This document shows positions 36,456-46,072 of a DNA stretch of 64,000 bases, one piece after another. The notes beneath the pieces are model-generated. The model made no database searches. It was not told the origin of the DNA and saw only the letters and a list, made by a program, of their open reading frames with translations. The DNA lies in assembly GCA_019739215.1 (NCBI GenBank), contig JAHHDR010000028.1, positions 124,001 through 188,000 on the forward strand. The letters are read 5' to 3'. Position 1 is the stretch's first letter. Each line of letters starts with the position of its first letter. Origin of the DNA: Rhizobium sp. Lineage in GTDB: Bacteria > Pseudomonadota > Alphaproteobacteria > Rhizobiales > Rhizobiaceae. Made by a program: the position numbers and the translations under genes.

Positions 36456-38014
36456 TTTGGGCTCCACCAATATGGAGTTCGCCCACGGCCTTGACGCGCA
36501 CCCGGGTCGCATTGCCCGGCAGATAGGCGAGCGGCACATCCTCGACATCGACGATCTCGACGCTGGATCGGAGCGCACCGGCTGCCACTGCGGCATCGAT
36601 CGCCCGCGCCTTGGCATCATCGAGTGCCTGGTCACGGCCGATCTCGGCCAGCGCATAGACGCGGTCGATCTCGCCCGACACCTGGGCGATGGCCGCACCC
36701 ACGGCATTGGCGACGCCGAAATGGTTGGGCTTGATCACTTCGAGCCCGCCGATCGGGCCGTTGACCAGGATCGAACCGCCGCCAACGACGATGACCGGCA
36801 GTGGATCCGGTGACAACCGCGAGCGCTCGACGCAATCTTCGAGCATGTCGAGAATTTTCGCCTGCGTCCGGTCGATCAGGTCTTTGCCGATATGGGACAC
36901 TTTGGCTTTATCGCCAAGATCGAAGCCGCCGGCGGCCACCGCCACGTCGGTCGTGGTCAGCGTCGAGCCGCCGAAGATCAGCGCCTCGCTCTTGATCCGG
37001 TAGCCAACCGAGGTCGGGCCGACCTTGACGCCGTCGGCGCCATCGACGACCAGCGATCCGCCACCGAGGGCCGATCGAGAAACACGTCGGGCATGCGGAA
37101 ATTGGTGCGCACGCCGCCCACCTCAACCGCAACCGTCGCCTGGCGCGGAAAGCCCTTCTGCAGCGAGCCGACATCCGACGTCGTGCCGCCGATATCGACG
37201 GACGATCGCATCATGCACGCCGGAGAGGAAAGCCGCGCCGCGCATCGAGTTCGTCGGGCCCGACGCAAAGGTCAACACCGGGAACTGTTCGGCAAAGGCC
37301 GCATCCATTAGGGTGCCGTCGTTCTGGGTCAGGAAGAAGCGGCCCTTGATGCCGGTCTCGGCAATGGCCTTGCGGAAGGCCGCGATGACATGCGCCGAGA
37401 GATCGCGCAGGCAGGCATTCATGATCGCGGCGTTTTCGCGTTCGAGCAGGCCGATGCGGCCGATCTCGTTCGACAGCGTGATATGCGCGCCCGGGATCGC
37501 CCTGGCGAAGATCTCCCCTGCCCGCTTCTCGAAATCGCTCGAAACCGGCGAGAAGACCGAAGTGATGGCGATCGAGTTGATGCCCCTGGCCTGGATTTCC
37601 TTCGCGATCCCAAGCAGTTTCCTGCTCGTCGAGCGGCGAGATCACGCGACCGTCGAATTCGTTGCCGCCATGGGCGAGCCAGCTGTGGTTGCCGATCGCA
37701 GTCTTCAGATCCTCGGGCCAGTCCACCATCGGCGGCAGCGATGCAGTCGCCGGCAGGCCGAGGCGCACCGCCGCGGTCTGCGCAAGGTCGCGGCGCTGGA
37801 CCACGGCATTGGTGAAATGCGTCGTGCCGATCATCACGACGTCGATCGCGCCCGCATCCATCTTCGAGGCGGCGAGCACGTCCTTGAGCGCATTGACCAC
37901 GCCGGTCATCACATCGGCTGTGGTGGCCGACTTCACGCCGGCGACGACGGTGTTGCCGTCCATCACGACGGCATCGGTATTGGTGCCGCCAACGTCGATC
38001 CCAATTCTAATCAT
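36445..38014 (-). pseudogene. Hydantoinase/oxoprolinase (HyuA family), multiply frameshifted
   Basis: Would encode about 521 residues if four single extra bases are removed. The segments in order are IGIDVGGTNTDAVVMD and GTTHFTNAVVQRR (frame 1), FFLTQNDGTLMDAAFA and FASGPTNSMRGAAFLSG (frame 2), VDIGGTTSDVGSLQKGF (frame 3), then VVGGGSILVNGPIGG (frame 4). Breaks are near 37618-37622, 37200-37201, and two close together at 37080-37082 and 37068-37070. The family hydrolyses cyclic amides with ATP. It overlaps the importer ATPase stop by four bases. Either sequence error or real decay. Confidence 0.85.
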
Positions 38015-38946
38015 CCTGGTTGTTCCTCACTTGAAGCCTTCATTTGAAGGTCTTTGGGGGCATTCGACGCATGATCGGGAGCGGCTCCGCCGCGCCTTAG
38101 TTCGATGAGTTTCTCGGCCGTTGGAATCTCACCGTCGATCAGCGGAATTTTGGGGCGCATCGCTTCTTCCTCCTCGGAAATGACCGGGACAGAGGCGAGC
38201 AGCAGACGCGTGTAATCATGTTGCGGGTCGACGAAGACATCCGCCGTCGGGCCGGTCTCGACGATCTTGCCGCGATAGAGCACGCCGACCTGGCTGGCGA
38301 AATTCCGCATCAGGCTGAGGTCGTGCGAGATGAACAGGAAGGTCAGGTCGAGCCTGCGGCCGAGATCGACCAGCAGGTCGATGACGCGGGCCTGGACCGA
38401 GACGTCGAGCGCCGAGGTCGGCTCGTCGAGCACGACCAGCCTAGGGGCGACGGCGAGCGCGCGGGCGATCGCCACGCGCTGCTTCTGTCCGCCCGAGAGT
38501 TCATGCGGAAAGCGCTCCGCGAAACCGGCGGGAAGCTGCACCATTTCGAGCAGTTCGGAAACCCGCCCTGCCCTGCCCGAGGATGGATGGCCATGCGCGT
38601 CGAGCGGCACCGCGATCGACTGGCCAACCGTTCGGCGCGGATTGAGCGATGAGCCGGGGTTCTGGAACACCATCTGCACACGCTTGCCATGCGCACGTGC
38701 GCCGGCCTCGATGTCCTGGCCGTCGATACGGATCTGGCCGGATGTCGGCGTTTCGAGCCCCATGATCATGCGGGCTATGGTCGACTTGCCCGAGCCGCTT
38801 TCGCCGGCCAGGCCATAGACCGCGCCACGTTCGATCGTGAAGCTGACATCGTCGACCGCCCTCACCTCGCCGGTCTGCCGGCCGAAGGCGTTGCGGACGG
38901 GGAAGAACTTCGCGAGGTTGCGGATCTCCAGCATCGGCGCGCTCAT
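38011..38946 (-). CDS. Peptide-type ABC transporter ATPase (DppF family)
   Basis: A 311-residue ATPase with Walker A GESGSGKSTIAR near 48, the Q-loop MVFQNPGSSLNPRRTVG, signature LSGGQKQRVAIARAL and Walker B LVVLDEPTSALDVS. The C-terminal oligopeptide/dipeptide domain contains DPQHDYTRLLLASVP. It energises the importer encoded at 39.8-43.4 kb. It overlaps the DppD gene upstream and the HyuA gene downstream by four bases each, so transporter and enzymes form one operon. Confidence 0.93.
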   Translation of the reverse strand: MSAPMLEIRNLAKFFPVRNAFGRQTGEVRAVDDVSFTIERGAVYGLAGESGSGKSTIARMIMGLETPTSGQIRIDGQDIEAGARAHGKRVQMVFQNPGSSLNPRRTVGQSIAVPLDAHGHPSSGRAGRVSELLEMVQLPAGFAERFPHELSGGQKQRVAIARALAVAPRLVVLDEPTSALDVSVQARVIDLLVDLGRRLDLTFLFISHDLSLMRNFASQVGVLYRGKIVETGPTADVFVDPQHDYTRLLLASVPVISEEEEAMRPKIPLIDGEIPTAEKLIELRRGGAAPDHASNAPKDLQMKASSEEQPG

Positions 38947-39801
38947 GGCCTCGCCCCCTGCCCGGTTACTGCGGTTCCGAATGCCATGCCGCCGGTCAGC
39001 CGTGGCACCGCGGCAATCAGGTCTCGGGTATACTGGTCCTTCGGCGCGCCGAAGATCTGTGCCGTCGGCCCCTGCTCCACCACCACGCCCTTGTTCATCA
39101 CATAGACATGGCTGGAGGTCTCGCGGACGACGCCGAGATTGTGGGTGATCATCAGCAGCGCCAGCCCCCTTGCCTCGACGAGGTCCTTCAGCAGTTTCAG
39201 GATCTGCGCCTGCGTGGTCACATCGAGCGCCGTGCCCGGCTCGTCGGCGATCAGCAGCTTGGGTTCGCTGAGCAGCGCCATGGCGATCAGGATGCGCTGG
39301 CGCATGCCGCCGGAGAGCTGGATCGGGTAGGACTGCGTGACGCGCTCCGGATCGCGCATCCGGACCTGCTCGAGCACTTCATGCACCCGCGCCATGCGCT
39401 CGCGCCCATTGCGGGAACGCCCGAGGCGTTTGTCGGCATATTTCAGGATCGTGCCCATCTGGTCGCCGATAGTGAAGACCGGGTTGAGCGAACTCATCGG
39501 GTCCTGGAACACCATCGACATCGCCCGTGCCGCGCAGTTTCAGCCGCTCGGAGGGCGCCATGGTCAGGAGATCGGCGCCGTCATACAGGATGCGGCCGGA
39601 GGTGACCTTGGCCGGCGGTTCGCGCAGCAAGCCCATGATTGCCTTCATGGTGACGGTCTTGCCAGATCCGCTCTCGCCGACCAGCGCCACCTGCGAATGG
39701 GCCGGGACGTCGAGCGAGACATTGTGCAGCACCTTGTTGGTGCGGCCATAGGTGGTGAATTCGACCGAGAGATCGCGGACGGAAAGCAGGGCGTCGCTCA
39801 T
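38943..39801 (-). pseudogene. Peptide-type ABC transporter ATPase (DppD family), frameshifted
   Basis: About 285 residues if one base is removed. The 5' part (start 39801, MSDALLSVRDLSVEF, Walker A GESGSGKTVTMK, then ERLKLRGTG) is in one frame. The rest (MSMVFQDPMSSLNPVFTIG, LSGGMRQRILIAMAL, LLIADEPGTALDVT) is in another. The junction is at about 39522; deleting one G gives RGTGMSMVFQDP, the same length as normal relatives. The lesion separates Walker A from the signature motif, so it would abolish function if real. It is the partner of the DppF-type ATPase downstream. Confidence 0.85.
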
Positions 39802-40685
39802 CTCACCTCCTGCACGTCGAAGAGGTCGCGGAGGCCGTCGCCCAGCAGGTTGAAGCCGAGCGCGACGAAGAGGATGGCGAAGCCAGGCAGCACCGATTCC
39901 CACCAGAAGTCGGGCAGGAAGGCCGCGCCCTGCGACACCATGGTGCCGAGATCGGGTGTCGGCGGCTGGATGCCGAGGCCGAGGAAGGAGAGCGAGGCGC
40001 CGACCAGGATGACGAAACCGCAATCGAGCGAGGTCTTGACCGCGAGCGCCGAGACGCAGTTGGGCAGAATCTCGCGGAAAAGGATGTGGAATTTCGATGC
40101 GCCCAGCGTCTCCGCCGCCTCGACGAATTCCTGTCCACGCAATTGCCGTGTTATCGAGTAAATCAGCCGCGTGTGCCAGGTCCACCAGAGCGCCGCGATC
40201 GCCAGCATGGAATTGATCAGATCCGGCGACAGCACCGCGGCGACGGCGAGCGCCATGACCAATGGCGGGATGGCGAGCGCGATGTCGGTGAGACGCATGA
40301 TGATGGTCTCGGTCCAGCCGCCGAAATAGCCGGCGAGCAGGCCGAGCACGGTCCCGAGCGGCACCGCCGTGCCGAGCACGACCAGCGCCAGCAGTAGCGA
40401 GATGCGCATGCCGTAGACCACACGGGTGAAGATGTCCCGGCCGACATTGTCGGTGCCGAACCAGTATTCCATCGACGGTGGCTGGTGGCGGGCGCGGAAA
40501 TTGACGACGGCGCCGACATGGTCCGGGTAAGGCGTGATATAGGGCGCCAGGATCGCGGCGAGGACGCAGATGACGACGATGGCGGCGCCGATCACGGCCG
40601 TCGGATTGCGTGAGAAGCGGTACCAATTCTGATAGGCGTTGGAGAGCCGTGCCGGTTCTGTGGACATGGTCTGGAACTCGGCCAT
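39798..40685 (-). CDS. Peptide-type ABC transporter permease (DppC family)
   Basis: A 295-residue permease with an N-terminal membrane segment (AVIGAAIVVICVLAAILAPYITPYP), YWFGTDNVGRDIFTRVVYGMRISL near 90, the EAA loop (EFVEAAETLGASKFHILFREILPN) and the ending FNLLGDGLRDLFDVQEVR. The start at 40685 overlaps the DppB stop (TGATG), so translation is probably coupled; MSTEPARLS at 40667 is an alternative. It overlaps the ATPase start by four bases downstream. Confidence 0.92.
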   Translation of the reverse strand: MAEFQTMSTEPARLSNAYQNWYRFSRNPTAVIGAAIVVICVLAAILAPYITPYPDHVGAVVNFRARHQPPSMEYWFGTDNVGRDIFTRVVYGMRISLLLALVVLGTAVPLGTVLGLLAGYFGGWTETIIMRLTDIALAIPPLVMALAVAAVLSPDLINSMLAIAALWWTWHTRLIYSITRQLRGQEFVEAAETLGASKFHILFREILPNCVSALAVKTSLDCGFVILVGASLSFLGLGIQPPTPDLGTMVSQGAAFLPDFWWESVLPGFAILFVALGFNLLGDGLRDLFDVQEVR

Positions 40686-41707
40686 CAGCGACGCCCCCGG
40701 ATGCGGACGCGCGGATCGACGAAGCCGACGAGCAGGTCGATGAGAAGATTGACGACGACGAAGAACACGCCCGACACGATGACCACGCCCATCACGGCAT
40801 TGAGGTCCTTCTGCAGGATGGTGCGCACGCCATAGGCCGCCATGCCGGGCCAGGAGAACACCAGTTCGACAACGAAGGCATTGCCGATCAGCGACGCGAA
40901 TTCGAGACCGGTAATGGTCAGCGGCGGCACGAAGGCAGGCCGCAGCATGTATTTGAACACCCTGAGCCGCTCCGGCACGCCGAAGGCGCGCGCAGCCTCG
41001 ATATAGTCCTGGCTGGAAACATCGATCATCGAGGCACGGGTGATGCGGGCGATCTGGCCCATGGTCGCGGCGGCGAGCGCGATCGAGGGCAGCAGCAGGT
41101 AGCGCAGCGCCTCCCCGAACACATCCCATCGCCAGTGCAGGATGGCGTCGATCGTCAGCAGACCGGTAATGTCGGGCGAGAATGCCATGTTCGGCGGCAG
41201 CCGGCCGGTCGTCGGCAGGATATGCAGCACATAGCCGGCCAGGATCTGCAACAGCAGCGCCAGGAAGAAGCTTGGCGTCACGGCCGAGACGATGGCGATG
41301 ATCCGTACAGCATTGTCCGGCCATTTGTCCTTCCAGCGCGCCGCCGCGACACCGAGCGGCACCCCGAGCACGAAGGCGATGGTGATGGTGGCCAGCACCA
41401 GTTCGAAGGTGGCCGCGAAGGTCTCGCGAATATCGTCGTTGACCGGGCGTTCGGTCAGCAGCGAGCGGCCGAGATCGCCCTGGGCAATACCCGCGACGAA
41501 CATTCCGTATTGTTCATAGAGCGGCCGGTCGAGGCCAAGCTTGCTGTTGAGTTCTGCGACCTGCTCCGGCGTCGCGCGCGGGCCGAGCGCCAGCCGTGCC
41601 GGATCGCCGGGCATGCCGCGGGCGATCGCGAAGATCACGATCGACAGGCCGACAAGGACCAGGATCGACCACAGGACACGCCGGCCAAGAAAGAGGAGGA
41701 ACTCCAA
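40685..41707 (-). CDS. Peptide-type ABC transporter permease (DppB family)
   Basis: About 340 residues with six membrane segments: LFLGRRVLWSILVLVGLSIVIFAIARGMPGDP at the N-terminus, the EAA loop SQDYIEAARAFGVPERLRVFKYMLRPAF near 240, and the ending VDPRVRIRGRR. I place the start at a TTG at 41707 because GGAG lies eight bases upstream and the product then begins like other DppB proteins. GTG 41716 is possible; further upstream codons look unlike the family. A pair of hairpins separates it from the binding-protein gene. Confidence 0.88.
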   Translation of the reverse strand: MEFLLFLGRRVLWSILVLVGLSIVIFAIARGMPGDPARLALGPRATPEQVAELNSKLGLDRPLYEQYGMFVAGIAQGDLGRSLLTERPVNDDIRETFAATFELVLATITIAFVLGVPLGVAAARWKDKWPDNAVRIIAIVSAVTPSFFLALLLQILAGYVLHILPTTGRLPPNMAFSPDITGLLTIDAILHWRWDVFGEALRYLLLPSIALAAATMGQIARITRASMIDVSSQDYIEAARAFGVPERLRVFKYMLRPAFVPPLTITGLEFASLIGNAFVVELVFSWPGMAAYGVRTILQKDLNAVMGVVIVSGVFFVVVNLLIDLLVGFVDPRVRIRGRR

Positions 41708-41752
41708 CTGCGCCACTCCGGTGTTGCATAGCAGAGAATGGAAAGGGCAGAG

Positions 41753-41812
41753 CGGGTCGCCGAGTCGTTTTGCGACCCGCGCTGCCAAGGCGGTCCCGGG
41801 AGTGGGGACCGG
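41753..41812. terminator. Two stem-loops between binding-protein and permease genes
   Basis: GCGGGTCGC (41753-41761) pairs perfectly with 41773-41781, and CGGTCCC (41792-41798) pairs perfectly with 41806-41812. They occupy the 114-bp gap after the binding-protein gene. No U-run is present on the coding strand, so partial attenuation or 3'-end stabilisation is the likely role. Confidence 0.6.
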
Positions 41813-41821
41813 GGGGAAACC

Positions 41822-43387
41822 TTACTTGCAGGTCCAGCTATAGCGGGTGAAGTCGTAATCGAAGGACTGCATGGGCACGGCCTTGAAACCCGTCAGGCAC
41901 TTGTCCATCGCATGCTGTACATTCTGCGTCAGCAGATAGACGTCGGACTGCATCTCGACCAGTTTCTGCTGCAGTTCCTTGTAGTATTCCGCCTGCTTGG
42001 CGATGTCGCCGGTCGAACGGGCATCGTCAATCAGCTTGTCGATGGCGGGGTCGTTGATCCATTCCATCGACATCCACGTGCCCGCGGACTTCGAGTGGTA
42101 CTGGCTGTAGAACATCGAATCCGGCGATGGGTAGGTCGGGCCGAAAAAGATCTGGTTGACCGCAGGCGTCGTCTCGACCTTGCCCGCGATTTCGGTGATG
42201 CGGTTCCAGGGGTCGGCCTGCTGGGTCACCTTGAAACCAATCTGCTCAAGGTTGGCCTGCATCAGCAGGCTGATCTCCTCCTCGAACTTGGTGCCCGCAA
42301 CATAACCGAGCGTGATCTCGATGGGCGCACCTGCATATTTCGACTTGGCGACCTCGGCCTTGGCGGCCTCGAGATCGTAGACCGGTGCCGGCAGGCTTGA
42401 ATCGTAGAATTCGGCGAAGCCCGATGGCAGCGGCCCGTTCATGTCGCCGCCCGGGAAGATCACTTCCTTGATGGTCTTGTAATCGGTGGCAAGGGCGATG
42501 GCGCGCCGGATATGAACGTCGTCGGTCGGCGCGACCTTGGAATTGAGCTTGAGATAGAAGGCACTGGTCGTCGGCTCGGTGATGACGTTGAACCGGCCCA
42601 TGGCCTCCAGCGCCTTGTAGGTTTCGGGCGACTGGTACTGACTGGTCATCGTCAGTTCGCCGGATGCCGCGAGCGACCGCACGGTGGCTTCGTCGTTGGT
42701 GATAATCCAGCGTATCTCGTCGATCGGGCCCTCGCCCCAGCCCTTGTAGTAGTCCTTGTTGCGGACGATGGTCATCTTCGCGCCGCGGTCCCATTCCTTG
42801 AGCGTATAGGCGCCGGCACCCGCGACATTGGTCCCGAACCAGGTCTGGCCGTCATCCGCACCCTTGTTGGCCTCGGCCACCTTGGAATTGACGATGAAGA
42901 TCGCCGGAACCGTGGTCAGGAAGGGTGAAAACGTCTTGGCGAGCGTGAACTTGACGGTCTTGTCGTCGACTGCGGTGACGGAGCCCGGTTCCAGGATGCC
43001 GATGAACATGGTGGCCGGGCCCTGGTTGATCCGGAGCAACCGGTCGACGGAATAGACGACATCAGCCGCCGTCACCGGCGCGCCGTCGGAGAACGTGGCG
43101 TCGGCGCGAATCTTGAAGGTCACTTCCTTGGCATCATCAGACACCGTCCAACTCTCGGCCAGTTCGGGGATCAGATTGCCCTTGGAATCGACCGAAATCA
43201 GCGCGTCGTAGAGGTTCACGGCCGCCATGTAGTCAGTGTAGTCGGAGATCTTGGCGGGGTCGATGGTGCCGAAGATCTGCACCGTGTTCATGGTGACGAT
43301 GTTTTCGGCCGAGGCCGAGGAAAGGCCGGCGCTGCCTGCGATCAAGGCCGCAACGGCGGTGGATGCGAAAATCCTGAGCTTGCTCAT
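41822..43387 (-). CDS. Peptide-type ABC transporter substrate-binding protein (SBP_bac_5)
   Basis: A 521-residue periplasmic binding protein with a Sec signal (MSKLRIFASTAVAALIAGSAGLSSASA, cleaved before ENIV). The family pattern LIPELAESWTVSDDAKEVTFKIRADATFSDGAPVTAADVVYS lies in pieces at about 60-105. The start at 43387 is where the signal peptide begins; the long in-frame upstream extension is not protein-like. It is the first gene of the importer/DUF917/HyuA operon. Directly repeated GGTCTAGGTTTTT boxes lie about 140 bp upstream. Confidence 0.92.
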   Translation of the reverse strand: MSKLRIFASTAVAALIAGSAGLSSASAENIVTMNTVQIFGTIDPAKISDYTDYMAAVNLYDALISVDSKGNLIPELAESWTVSDDAKEVTFKIRADATFSDGAPVTAADVVYSVDRLLRINQGPATMFIGILEPGSVTAVDDKTVKFTLAKTFSPFLTTVPAIFIVNSKVAEANKGADDGQTWFGTNVAGAGAYTLKEWDRGAKMTIVRNKDYYKGWGEGPIDEIRWIITNDEATVRSLAASGELTMTSQYQSPETYKALEAMGRFNVITEPTTSAFYLKLNSKVAPTDDVHIRRAIALATDYKTIKEVIFPGGDMNGPLPSGFAEFYDSSLPAPVYDLEAAKAEVAKSKYAGAPIEITLGYVAGTKFEEEISLLMQANLEQIGFKVTQQADPWNRITEIAGKVETTPAVNQIFFGPTYPSPDSMFYSQYHSKSAGTWMSMEWINDPAIDKLIDDARSTGDIAKQAEYYKELQQKLVEMQSDVYLLTQNVQHAMDKCLTGFKAVPMQSFDYDFTRYSWTCK

Positions 43388-43527
43388 GCTGTCTCCCAGT
43401 TGTCTAGAAACGAGTTCCCGGCGCGGCCGCGTGTGTCGGGCCGTCATTCTGGATGTTTGGAGGCTGGTGTCTTCTGCCCCACGCCGGTCAGAATGCATCG
43501 CGATTTCGCATGTGACAATGCGGTGAA

Positions 43528-43561
43528 GGTCTAGGTTTTTGTCTAAATGGTCTAGGTTTTT
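43528..43561. promoter_or_regulatory. Direct repeat GGTCTAGGTTTTT x2, candidate activator boxes
   Basis: GGTCTAGGTTTTT occurs at 43528-43540 and 43549-43561, exactly 21 bp apart (two helical turns), with GTCTA again between them at 43541-43545. It lies between the LuxR-type regulator stop (43608) and the importer operon start (43387). MalT-like regulators bind directly repeated boxes upstream of activated promoters, so these are the natural candidates. Confidence 0.6.
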
Positions 43562-43607
43562 CTGGATTGCAGCGCTGAGTCGAGGCCCAGCGGCGAGGTT
43601 CCGAGCC

Positions 43608-46061
43608 TCAGCCGACGATGCCGGCGGCGCGGGCCGTGCTGATCGCCTCCTGCCGCGTCTTGCACCCGAGCTTGCGATAAACATTGCCGAGATGGAACTT
43701 CACCGTCGCCTCGCTCACGCCCAGCATGCCGGCGATCGACTTGTTGGCGGCGCCTTCCGAGATCATCACCAGAATCTTGTTCTCGCGCCGGGTCAGTTCG
43801 CTTCGGATGCCGGACACCGCAGCGAGATGGCCGCTGTCGCGCAGCTTTCGGATCACCTGCCGGGCGGAGGGCGAGGCGGCGAGGAACGCGCTGATCCGCT
43901 TGTTGTCCATCAGTTCGCCGAGAAACACCTTCTCCTCGGCCAGCGGCGCGATCGAGCCCAGCCGTGCGGCATCCTCGAAGATGCGCAACAGAAGTGCGCG
44001 TGCCTGGGTCAGATCCTGCCGGCGCTTGTGGATAAAGGCAAGCCATACGCCGAGCGCCATGCGCTGGCGGTCGGTGATGTTGAGATTGGCGATTGTATGG
44101 TCGAGCATGACCAGCAGGTCGGGCAGGTCGGGCTGCTCGTGGAGCATCTGGCGCAGCCAGACCAGCGCGAGCCCGATCTCGTCGCGGTCGGAGATCAGCG
44201 CCAGCCGGGCCGGATCCGCGAGCATCCATGCACGGCCGACCGGCAGGGCAATGTCCCTCAGCCGGTCCGCCGCCTCCGACCAGCGGTTCGCGTTCTGCAG
44301 CACGACGGCTTCGCGGATGTTCACCAGAGTCTGGAATTGCAGATTGGAGACCTGGAAGACGCGCCAGCGATCGAGGAACCCGCGCGCGGCAAGCAGCGAG
44401 AAATGCGTTGCCATCGCCTGGCTGCCATAGAGCAGCGTGAAATCCATCAGGCTGGGCCAGATCTCGCCATGCGAAAAATCGTCGATCTCGGTATTGAGAA
44501 ATCGCGCCAGCGGCTCGGCCCGACCGCCCTCGTATTCGATGCAGGCTTCGAGCAGCATCTGCAATCGCGCGTCATTGGGCGTTTCAAAGGCAACATTGCC
44601 GAGAGAGCCGGCGGCGCGGGCTGCGTGCTTTCGCGCCAGCATCGTGTCGCCCCGGATCAGTGCCATCATCGCCTGGTGAAGGCTGATGTAGAAGCAAAGC
44701 ATCGGCGTGCCGGCGGCCTCGTAGTGATACATCGCCCGCTGTGCGGCTTCTTCGGCCTCGGCGAACCGGCGCTGCCGGATGTAGAATTCCAGCACCGAGT
44801 TATAGAGGCTGCCGCGAAACAGATGCGCATCGGAGGGAAATTCGGCAGCCAGCCTGTACAGGCTCTCGAGGCTCTCCTCGGTGAACCTGTAGTCCTCATA
44901 GATCAGCATCAGGAAGCGAAACTCGCGGAACTCCCTAGAGAAGACGGAACGCGGGCCGAAGACCGCTTCGAGGTCTTCGGCCTGGTCACCGAACCGGTCC
45001 ACCAGCAGCCGCCGGGCCCTTGAGATGTCGCCACGTTTGCAGGCCTGCAGGGCGAGGCACAAGACCAGCAGTTCACTTTGCTGAGCGTAGCTGTGCGGGA
45101 AGCCGGCCAGCACCTGGTCGAAGGCTCCCGGCCCGTGACGGTAGATGAAGAACAGGCCCCCTGCCCTGTTGAACTGCTGGAGCGCGTTGTCCATGAAGCC
45201 GGCGGACTGGTAGGTGGTGATGGAATCGACGATTCGACCATGACCGGCATAGGCCTCGGCGACCGCGCGGGCGCCCGCCGGCGTGGCAATGCGCAGGCCG
45301 ATGGCCGTATCGACCGCTTCCTCAAGATCCTGGCGCCAGATCCGCACGTTGAGCGTCAGGCGGTCCCCCTCCCCCACCAGGGCAAAGGGCATCAGCCTGC
45401 TCTCCCGCCGCGCGGGGACCTCGCCGCCTGCCAGCAACTGCTTGATGTCGACCAGTTCCTCCGATGTCACGCTGCGGATGATCTCGCTCTGGATGAAGGC
45501 GGCGACATCGGCAATCCCGTGGCCGTTGAACACCGCGAGTGGCCAGCCGCCGCAGCGATCGACATAGTCCTCCGTCTGGTGCGCGCCCGGCAATGCCCGG
45601 GCCTCCTCGGCGTCGATGAGGAGCGCTTCGGGGGCGACGCATATTCCGTGCCCATAGGCGAAGGCGCGGGTCAGGCCTTCGAGTTCGGCATCGGGTCGTT
45701 TCGCGATGATGATGCGCCGGCCGGGAGCAAAGAGCGTTTCAGGCAGGGGGACGGGCTTGCCATAGGGCGGGATGTCCCAGAGTGTCAGGGCATCCCCCTT
45801 CCCCGGCGGATTGAGGCCGAGATGCACGCTTGCCCCGGTCCTGTCGGCGATCTGGCGCAAGAGCACGGATTTCCCCATGCCGGCCGGTGCCTCGAGCACG
45901 ATCACCGATCCCTTGCGTGCCAGGATGTCGTCGATCAGTCTCTTGCGTATGAACACGTCGCCAGGGCCCCGGAGATCTCTTGCATCGGGTGTTTCATAGA
46001 CCAATGCCCGCGTTCTGTCTTGCTGCCAGGCAGGGTTTCCCGCGTCGTTGACAGCTGTCAA
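43608..46061 (-). CDS. MalT/LAL-type LuxR-family transcriptional regulator
   Basis: An 817-residue regulator. The N-terminal ATPase domain has Walker A EAPAGMGKSVLLRQ near 57-70. The middle is helical, tetratricopeptide-like (about 330-700). The C-terminal LuxR helix-turn-helix is ELTRRENKILVMISEGAANKS... with SEATVKFHLGNVYRKLG (about 750-815). Such proteins bind an inducer and ATP and then activate transcription. It lies 220 bp upstream of the importer/DUF917 operon, its likely target. The start is uncertain: the TTG at 46061 lies inside the parS palindrome and has a weak ribosome site; a TTG 19 codons later is an alternative. Confidence 0.88.
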   Translation of the reverse strand: MTAVNDAGNPAWQQDRTRALVYETPDARDLRGPGDVFIRKRLIDDILARKGSVIVLEAPAGMGKSVLLRQIADRTGASVHLGLNPPGKGDALTLWDIPPYGKPVPLPETLFAPGRRIIIAKRPDAELEGLTRAFAYGHGICVAPEALLIDAEEARALPGAHQTEDYVDRCGGWPLAVFNGHGIADVAAFIQSEIIRSVTSEELVDIKQLLAGGEVPARRESRLMPFALVGEGDRLTLNVRIWRQDLEEAVDTAIGLRIATPAGARAVAEAYAGHGRIVDSITTYQSAGFMDNALQQFNRAGGLFFIYRHGPGAFDQVLAGFPHSYAQQSELLVLCLALQACKRGDISRARRLLVDRFGDQAEDLEAVFGPRSVFSREFREFRFLMLIYEDYRFTEESLESLYRLAAEFPSDAHLFRGSLYNSVLEFYIRQRRFAEAEEAAQRAMYHYEAAGTPMLCFYISLHQAMMALIRGDTMLARKHAARAAGSLGNVAFETPNDARLQMLLEACIEYEGGRAEPLARFLNTEIDDFSHGEIWPSLMDFTLLYGSQAMATHFSLLAARGFLDRWRVFQVSNLQFQTLVNIREAVVLQNANRWSEAADRLRDIALPVGRAWMLADPARLALISDRDEIGLALVWLRQMLHEQPDLPDLLVMLDHTIANLNITDRQRMALGVWLAFIHKRRQDLTQARALLLRIFEDAARLGSIAPLAEEKVFLGELMDNKRISAFLAASPSARQVIRKLRDSGHLAAVSGIRSELTRRENKILVMISEGAANKSIAGMLGVSEATVKFHLGNVYRKLGCKTRQEAISTARAAGIVG

Positions 46062-46065
46062 CGAC
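46044..46065. other. parS-type centromere palindrome upstream of repA
   Basis: A perfect 22-bp palindrome centred between 46054 and 46055, containing GTTGACAGCTGTCAAC at 46047-46062. This fits the 16-bp repABC parS consensus GTTN4GCN4AAC to which RepB binds. The identical 16-mer occurs inside repB at 47641-47656. It also overlaps the proposed start codon of the LuxR-type gene on the other strand. Confidence 0.85.
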
Positions 46066-46072
46066 CAGCCGC

